Positions 4,978 to 8,064 of a stretch of 8,064 nucleotides of DNA are shown piece after piece. The stretch spans positions 1 to 8,064 of the forward strand of contig CABUOE010000097.1 of the NCBI GenBank assembly GCA_902493155.1. The letters are read 5' to 3'. The notes under the pieces were generated by a model. That model did no database searches. It was not told the DNA's origin and worked only from the letters and a program-made list of their open reading frames with translations. The position numbers were made by a program, and so were the translations under genes. Position 1 is the stretch's first letter. Every line of letters begins with the position of its first letter. The stretch comes from an uncultured Eubacteriales bacterium (lineage in GTDB: Bacteria; Bacillota; Clostridia; Oscillospirales; Ruminococcaceae).

Positions 4978-5523
4978 ATGGTATTAGGACACTTGCAAAT
5001 TAAAAAGGGGCACTACTATGTGGTGCTCAGCTATTATGATAATAGGAACAAGCGGCATGTTAAGTATGTATCCACGGGACTTCCCGAAAAGGGAAACAAA
5101 AGAAAAACGGAGGCTGAGCTTGCACGAATCCGCAATAAATTTGAGCCGCCGCAGGAGGTTGGAGAGCTTTCTTCCGATATGCCTTTTGCAGATTATCTGT
5201 TTCAGTGGTTGGACATCGTCAGGGGGCGGGTAAAACCCACCACCTACAGCTCCTACGAAGCGAAGGAGGTCAAGGCGGCGCAGGAGCTGAACAAACAGGT
5301 CTGCGGCAACTGCTACAATTACGAGTATGACGGATATGTTTTTGTAGACGAGTTAGGCAATTTGATGAGACCTGACCATCTGACAAGCTATTTCCCGGAA
5401 TTTATCCAGCGGCACGGGATGAAGCGGATGCGCTTTCACGATCTCAGACACCCGTATGTCAAGCCCAAGACAAAAATAAATCTTTTTGCACAAACAGGAG
5501 TTCCAAATCGCCAGCAGACTTGA
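4978..5523 (+). pseudogene. Tn1549-like tyrosine integrase, internally deleted and C-terminally truncated
   Basis: Residues 1-94 (MVLGHLQIKKGHYYVVLSYYD, STGLPEKGNK, FADYLFQWLDIVRGRVKPTTYSSY) are the arm-binding region and the start of the core-binding region of integrases from Tn1549-like elements. At about residue 95 (near 5260) the frame jumps to EVKAAQELNKQVCGNCYNYEYDGYVFVDELGNLMRPDHLTSYFPEF, which in intact relatives lies some 180 residues further on. It ends in the catalytic-domain motif RFHDLRH at 152-158. After 5451 the sequence is unrelated (PYVKPKTKINLF...), so the nucleophile tyrosine is lost, and so is the first catalytic arginine through the internal gap. The normal family length is near 400 residues, against 181 here. 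There is no clear ribosome binding site, and the leader fold lies directly upstream. It is certainly inactive as an integrase. Confidence 0.85.
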
Positions 5524-5547
5524 TGATTTGTGACTCTCGTTTGTGCA
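5487..5547. repeat. 61-bp imperfect palindrome at the end of the integrase relic
   Basis: Going inward, TGCACAAAC pairs with GTTTGTGCA (9 bp), then GAGT with ACTC (4 bp), then CAAATC with GATTTG (6 bp). These are separated by 2-by-2 steps that still allow one G-T pair each, and a 15-base loop closes the fold (5510-5524). The arms are 5487-5509 and 5525-5547. It lies between the broken integrase and the end of the large minus-strand gene and belongs to no gene. On neither strand does a T run follow the second arm, so it is not a typical terminator. It may be the end of a mobile element or a small non-autonomous one. Confidence 0.7.
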
Positions 5548-5582
5548 TATGTAATTGAGTTATGTGCTGAAGACGTACTTAT

Positions 5583-5618
5583 AAAAGAAGTGTTTAATGT
5601 TTAAGTGGTTTCTTCTTT
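5583..5618 (-). terminator. Weak candidate terminator of the large minus-strand gene
   Basis: Read leftward, AAAGAAG (5618-5612) can pair with CTTCTTT (5590-5584), and the arm runs into TTTTAT. The stem is AT-rich and the loop is 21 bases, so it would be weak. It starts two bases after the stop codon of the large gene, which is the only reason to favour it. Confidence 0.3.
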
Positions 5619-5620
5619 AC

Positions 5621-8064
5621 CTAACCCAAGGATTCTAGCAATTCTTGAATCTCTTCATTGTTTATTCGGTTTTTCCAAATCTCTATATCTTGTTCGACTT
5701 TTTGCTTATGCTTCAGGTACTTAGCACTAGATAACAATGGCATAAGTGAGGTCAAATATGTGATTCGTTCCTGCATACAAGAAATCATACTTCCCCATCC
5801 ACCCCAGCTTGATGCCTCTAAGGGCAACGTCTCAAATAGAGTATAATCACTATTTAACTTTAAAAACTGTTCTAGTGCATCTCTCCTGCGATCAGCACTA
5901 TGCTCATCAATTGCACTAAAAAGCCCATACATACGTTGCTGGTCTAAGCAATGCTTTTCAATTGTATCCTGAATCCATTTCTCCTGCTTTTCTGCAACAC
6001 TGGTTTCTCCGGTTTCATGAAGAAGCAGTTGTCCAACTATTGAGCTATAAATCCAAGGTCTTCCCGCTGTATTTCCAAATACATAATCTGAAATTAGATC
6101 CATGTAAGACGAGAATACATCATCTTTCCAAATAAACTTTAGATGACTCACCCATTCATCACAGGAGCCATATAAGCGGAACGTCTTTTCAAGAATTTTG
6201 TCCAGATAACAATATAAAAAGCTCGGATCGTTCAAAATAATCTCAGCAAGAAAATGTCCATCATAATCTTCGTGGGTTGAATATGCAACACATTTTAGAT
6301 AGATGTCCTCTAAAAGTGAAATATCATTTTTATATTTGTCAATTATTTTGCTTGCCTCCGTGTGGTGAGGGTTCATCATAAGGCAAAAATACAGACTAAA
6401 TATGAACGGAGACTCTTCGTAATGCGATGTGATAACTCTGCTTGCTTTCAGGATTATATCTTTATCCACACATTCAAATTTCTTCATCTCGTCAAGCGGC
6501 CGATAAGGGGATGACTGCATATGCTGAGGGACGCTTTCCAAGTACATCAGAAAATCATCGACCCAAGCGGCAGATATTTGTTCCTCTGGCAATTCCACAT
6601 AGAAAGCCCATAACCATGAGTTTTTTTGAGAAAAGTCATGGGATTCAATCAATACTTTGACCTCTTCCGGAGACATCATTTTGAAAAGATTGCGGAGGAT
6701 TCCATAGGCATGTATATCATAAGGAGTATCAAAATTCAAATATTCATTTACTGCGTCAATATACAATTCCCGATTTTCGGAAAATACTTCAATGGCGCAT
6801 TCTACGCCGAAACACAACAACCGCCCTTCACGATCAACCGTTTCCAAGCATTCCTTACAGACTTGGAGCAAATACTGAAATTCCTGAAGACCATACTGCC
6901 GCACCATTTTTTCTATCTGATCTTTGTGCCAGTTCTCATATTCCTGATAACCCATATGAAACATTTCGCTACGATCCGTATTCAGCGCATTATAGATTTC
7001 GTACTTTCTGGACTTCAAAAATGGCTCGAGCGAATTTCCGTAGTCATACTCGGCACGTTTAGCTATCTTTTTAATATGCTCTGCGGTCACGCAGTGGTAC
7101 AGATTTTCCGGCGAGAATAGTATGAAGAAAGATAATACAAAGCCCAATTCATGCTTTACAATCTCGTAATCTTCACCATCTCCATATCCTTTGCAGTAAT
7201 CCATAAGAAAGTTTTCAATTTCTTTGTGACATTTCCCGTTTTCGTAAATTCTGTATATTTGTTGAAGCAACATTTTACGGTACTCCAATACCGTCTCATG
7301 TAGCGTCAAAGGTATTGTATAGAATGTGAATGTATTGTGTCGCCCTCCTTCTGTTCTCGAAAAGCTTAGCTTCAAAAACTGTTCTGCCACCCTGACAAAG
7401 AGAATCAAAAGTTCATCGGTTGGATTTGATTCCACTGCTGCACAAAGCTGCGCCACTACTGTTTTTTGTGTAAAATAGTCGAGCCGCAGGGCATCTTTAT
7501 CCACCCCAAACTGAGACACAAACGCACTATATATTTGTTCAAACAAATCAGGGCGTTTTTGGTAATAAAGCAACAATAACTCTATTGCTTCTGGAAGCTG
7601 CAGATGCTTCTTAAACCCACACAATATGCTGATAATATCGTCATTTATGCTTTTTTCACTTTCTGTTTTCTTAAAATCGATGGAACGAATATCAAATTCA
7701 TGTAAAGGTTCAAAGTCAATTAACTCGCTTAATAACACAAGAGTTTCCGTTGGACGAACCATATAAAACGCTTTGAAAAAAGGAAAGAAGCTGTCTGTAT
7801 CAGACCGCAGACAATCCCAAACCGCATTGATTTGTTCCTCTACATAATCTTGCACGGCATCATCGGAGAAGACATTTAGAAGAATGTTGCAGGCGGAGAT
7901 CGTCTTTTCTTTATTGATGAAAAAACACTCCTTGATCATTTGGTTCAGTGGAATAATCTTTTTATCAACAAAAGCACATTTAATTAAGTAGTTACTGAAG
8001 CTTTGGTCAGAAATCTTAGCTGCTTTGTCGTGGCACAAATCTACCAATTCCAATGTGTGGAACT
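5621..8064 (-). CDS. Large alpha-helical repeat protein, C-terminal part; candidate defence (STAND-like) protein
   Basis: At least 813 residues are present, ending at TAG 5623-5621. The frame is open to the right edge (upstream codons read FHT before a TTG), so the true start lies outside the window. The protein is almost all predicted helix, rich in Leu, Glu, Lys, Tyr and Phe, with many short amphipathic helices such as PEAIELLLLYYQKRPDLFEQIYSAF and ESPFIFSLYFCLMMNPHHTEASKIIDKY. This is typical of HEAT- or TPR-like solenoids. There is no signal peptide or transmembrane helix, and no Walker A, HEPN Rx4H or nuclease motif in this part. The C-terminus carries SSWGGWGSMISCMQERITYLTSLMPLL followed by a charged helix (KYLKHKQKVEQDIEIWKNRINNEE). 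I recall similar tails in large STAND-type NTPases of antiphage systems, but I cannot verify that here. The gene is clearly AT-richer than the chromosomal genes at the left, which indicates horizontal acquisition. The coding call is sure; the function is not. Confidence 0.9.
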   Translation of the reverse strand, partial: FHTLELVDLCHDKAAKISDQSFSNYLIKCAFVDKKIIPLNQMIKECFFINKEKTISACNILLNVFSDDAVQDYVEEQINAVWDCLRSDTDSFFPFFKAFYMVRPTETLVLLSELIDFEPLHEFDIRSIDFKKTESEKSINDDIISILCGFKKHLQLPEAIELLLLYYQKRPDLFEQIYSAFVSQFGVDKDALRLDYFTQKTVVAQLCAAVESNPTDELLILFVRVAEQFLKLSFSRTEGGRHNTFTFYTIPLTLHETVLEYRKMLLQQIYRIYENGKCHKEIENFLMDYCKGYGDGEDYEIVKHELGFVLSFFILFSPENLYHCVTAEHIKKIAKRAEYDYGNSLEPFLKSRKYEIYNALNTDRSEMFHMGYQEYENWHKDQIEKMVRQYGLQEFQYLLQVCKECLETVDREGRLLCFGVECAIEVFSENRELYIDAVNEYLNFDTPYDIHAYGILRNLFKMMSPEEVKVLIESHDFSQKNSWLWAFYVELPEEQISAAWVDDFLMYLESVPQHMQSSPYRPLDEMKKFECVDKDIILKASRVITSHYEESPFIFSLYFCLMMNPHHTEASKIIDKYKNDISLLEDIYLKCVAYSTHEDYDGHFLAEIILNDPSFLYCYLDKILEKTFRLYGSCDEWVSHLKFIWKDDVFSSYMDLISDYVFGNTAGRPWIYSSIVGQLLLHETGETSVAEKQEKWIQDTIEKHCLDQQRMYGLFSAIDEHSADRRRDALEQFLKLNSDYTLFETLPLEASSWGGWGSMISCMQERITYLTSLMPLLSSAKYLKHKQKVEQDIEIWKNRINNEEIQELLESLG

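Noticed and set aside
5487..5547. Integron attC site
   Set aside because: The size and imperfect palindrome fit, but the outer arms do not match the required RYYYAAC and GTTRRRY boxes (GTTTGTG has T at a purine position), and no integron integrase is present.
5487..5547. Intrinsic terminator
   Set aside because: The T run lies before the first arm on the plus strand and no T tract follows the second arm on either strand; the loop of 15 bases is also long.
8051..8053. TTG at 8053 as the real start of the large minus-strand gene
   Set aside because: The frame stays open to the window edge, no ribosome binding site can be judged in the remaining 11 bases, and the sequence continues without a break, so the gene is treated as partial.
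1..8064. CRISPR array, tRNA or rRNA genes
   Set aside because: No regularly spaced direct repeats and no cloverleaf or rRNA-like stretches were seen on either strand.

Overview
The window looks like part of a genome from a Gram-positive gut-type Clostridia, probably of the Oscillospiraceae/Ruminococcaceae kind. This is inferred from GC-rich housekeeping genes with strong AGGAGG-like ribosome binding sites, a Clostridia-style IS200 transposase, and Tn1549-like ParB and integrase relics. No rRNA, tRNA or CRISPR array is visible.

The left part (1-3100) is ordinary chromosome, all on the plus strand. It holds the last 46 codons of an ABC transporter ATPase, which overlaps a six-helix ABC-2 permease by four bases (GTGA). 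A clean intrinsic terminator follows. Next come a promoter and a roughly 145-nt structured leader in front of a 400-aa cofactor-independent phosphoglycerate mutase of the archaeal (ApgM-like) type, then a GyrI-like small-molecule-binding-domain protein and a second, very strong intrinsic terminator.

The middle part (about 3103-5620) is a mosaic of mobile-element wreckage. It contains: a complete IS200-like element with tnpA only, both end hairpins and a folded tnpA leader; a minus-strand chimeric ORF joining the first codons of a large serine recombinase to an internal piece of a type I restriction HsdR helicase; a frameshifted ParB relic; a tyrosine integrase relic that has lost its middle and its C-terminus, preceded by a folded RNA leader with a possible 8-codon leader peptide; and a 61-bp imperfect palindrome. 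The two flanks of the IS come from different sequences, which suggests deletion or recombination between IS copies.

The right part (5621-8064) is one AT-richer minus-strand gene. It encodes at least 813 residues of an almost entirely alpha-helical protein and runs off the window edge. It is intact as far as seen. Its architecture, its foreign composition and its position beside an HsdR fragment in a mobile-element graveyard make it a candidate antiphage-defence protein, possibly the sensor half of a STAND-type NTPase. This is inference only, since the N-terminal effector and NTPase region would lie outside the window. It is the most interesting object here.
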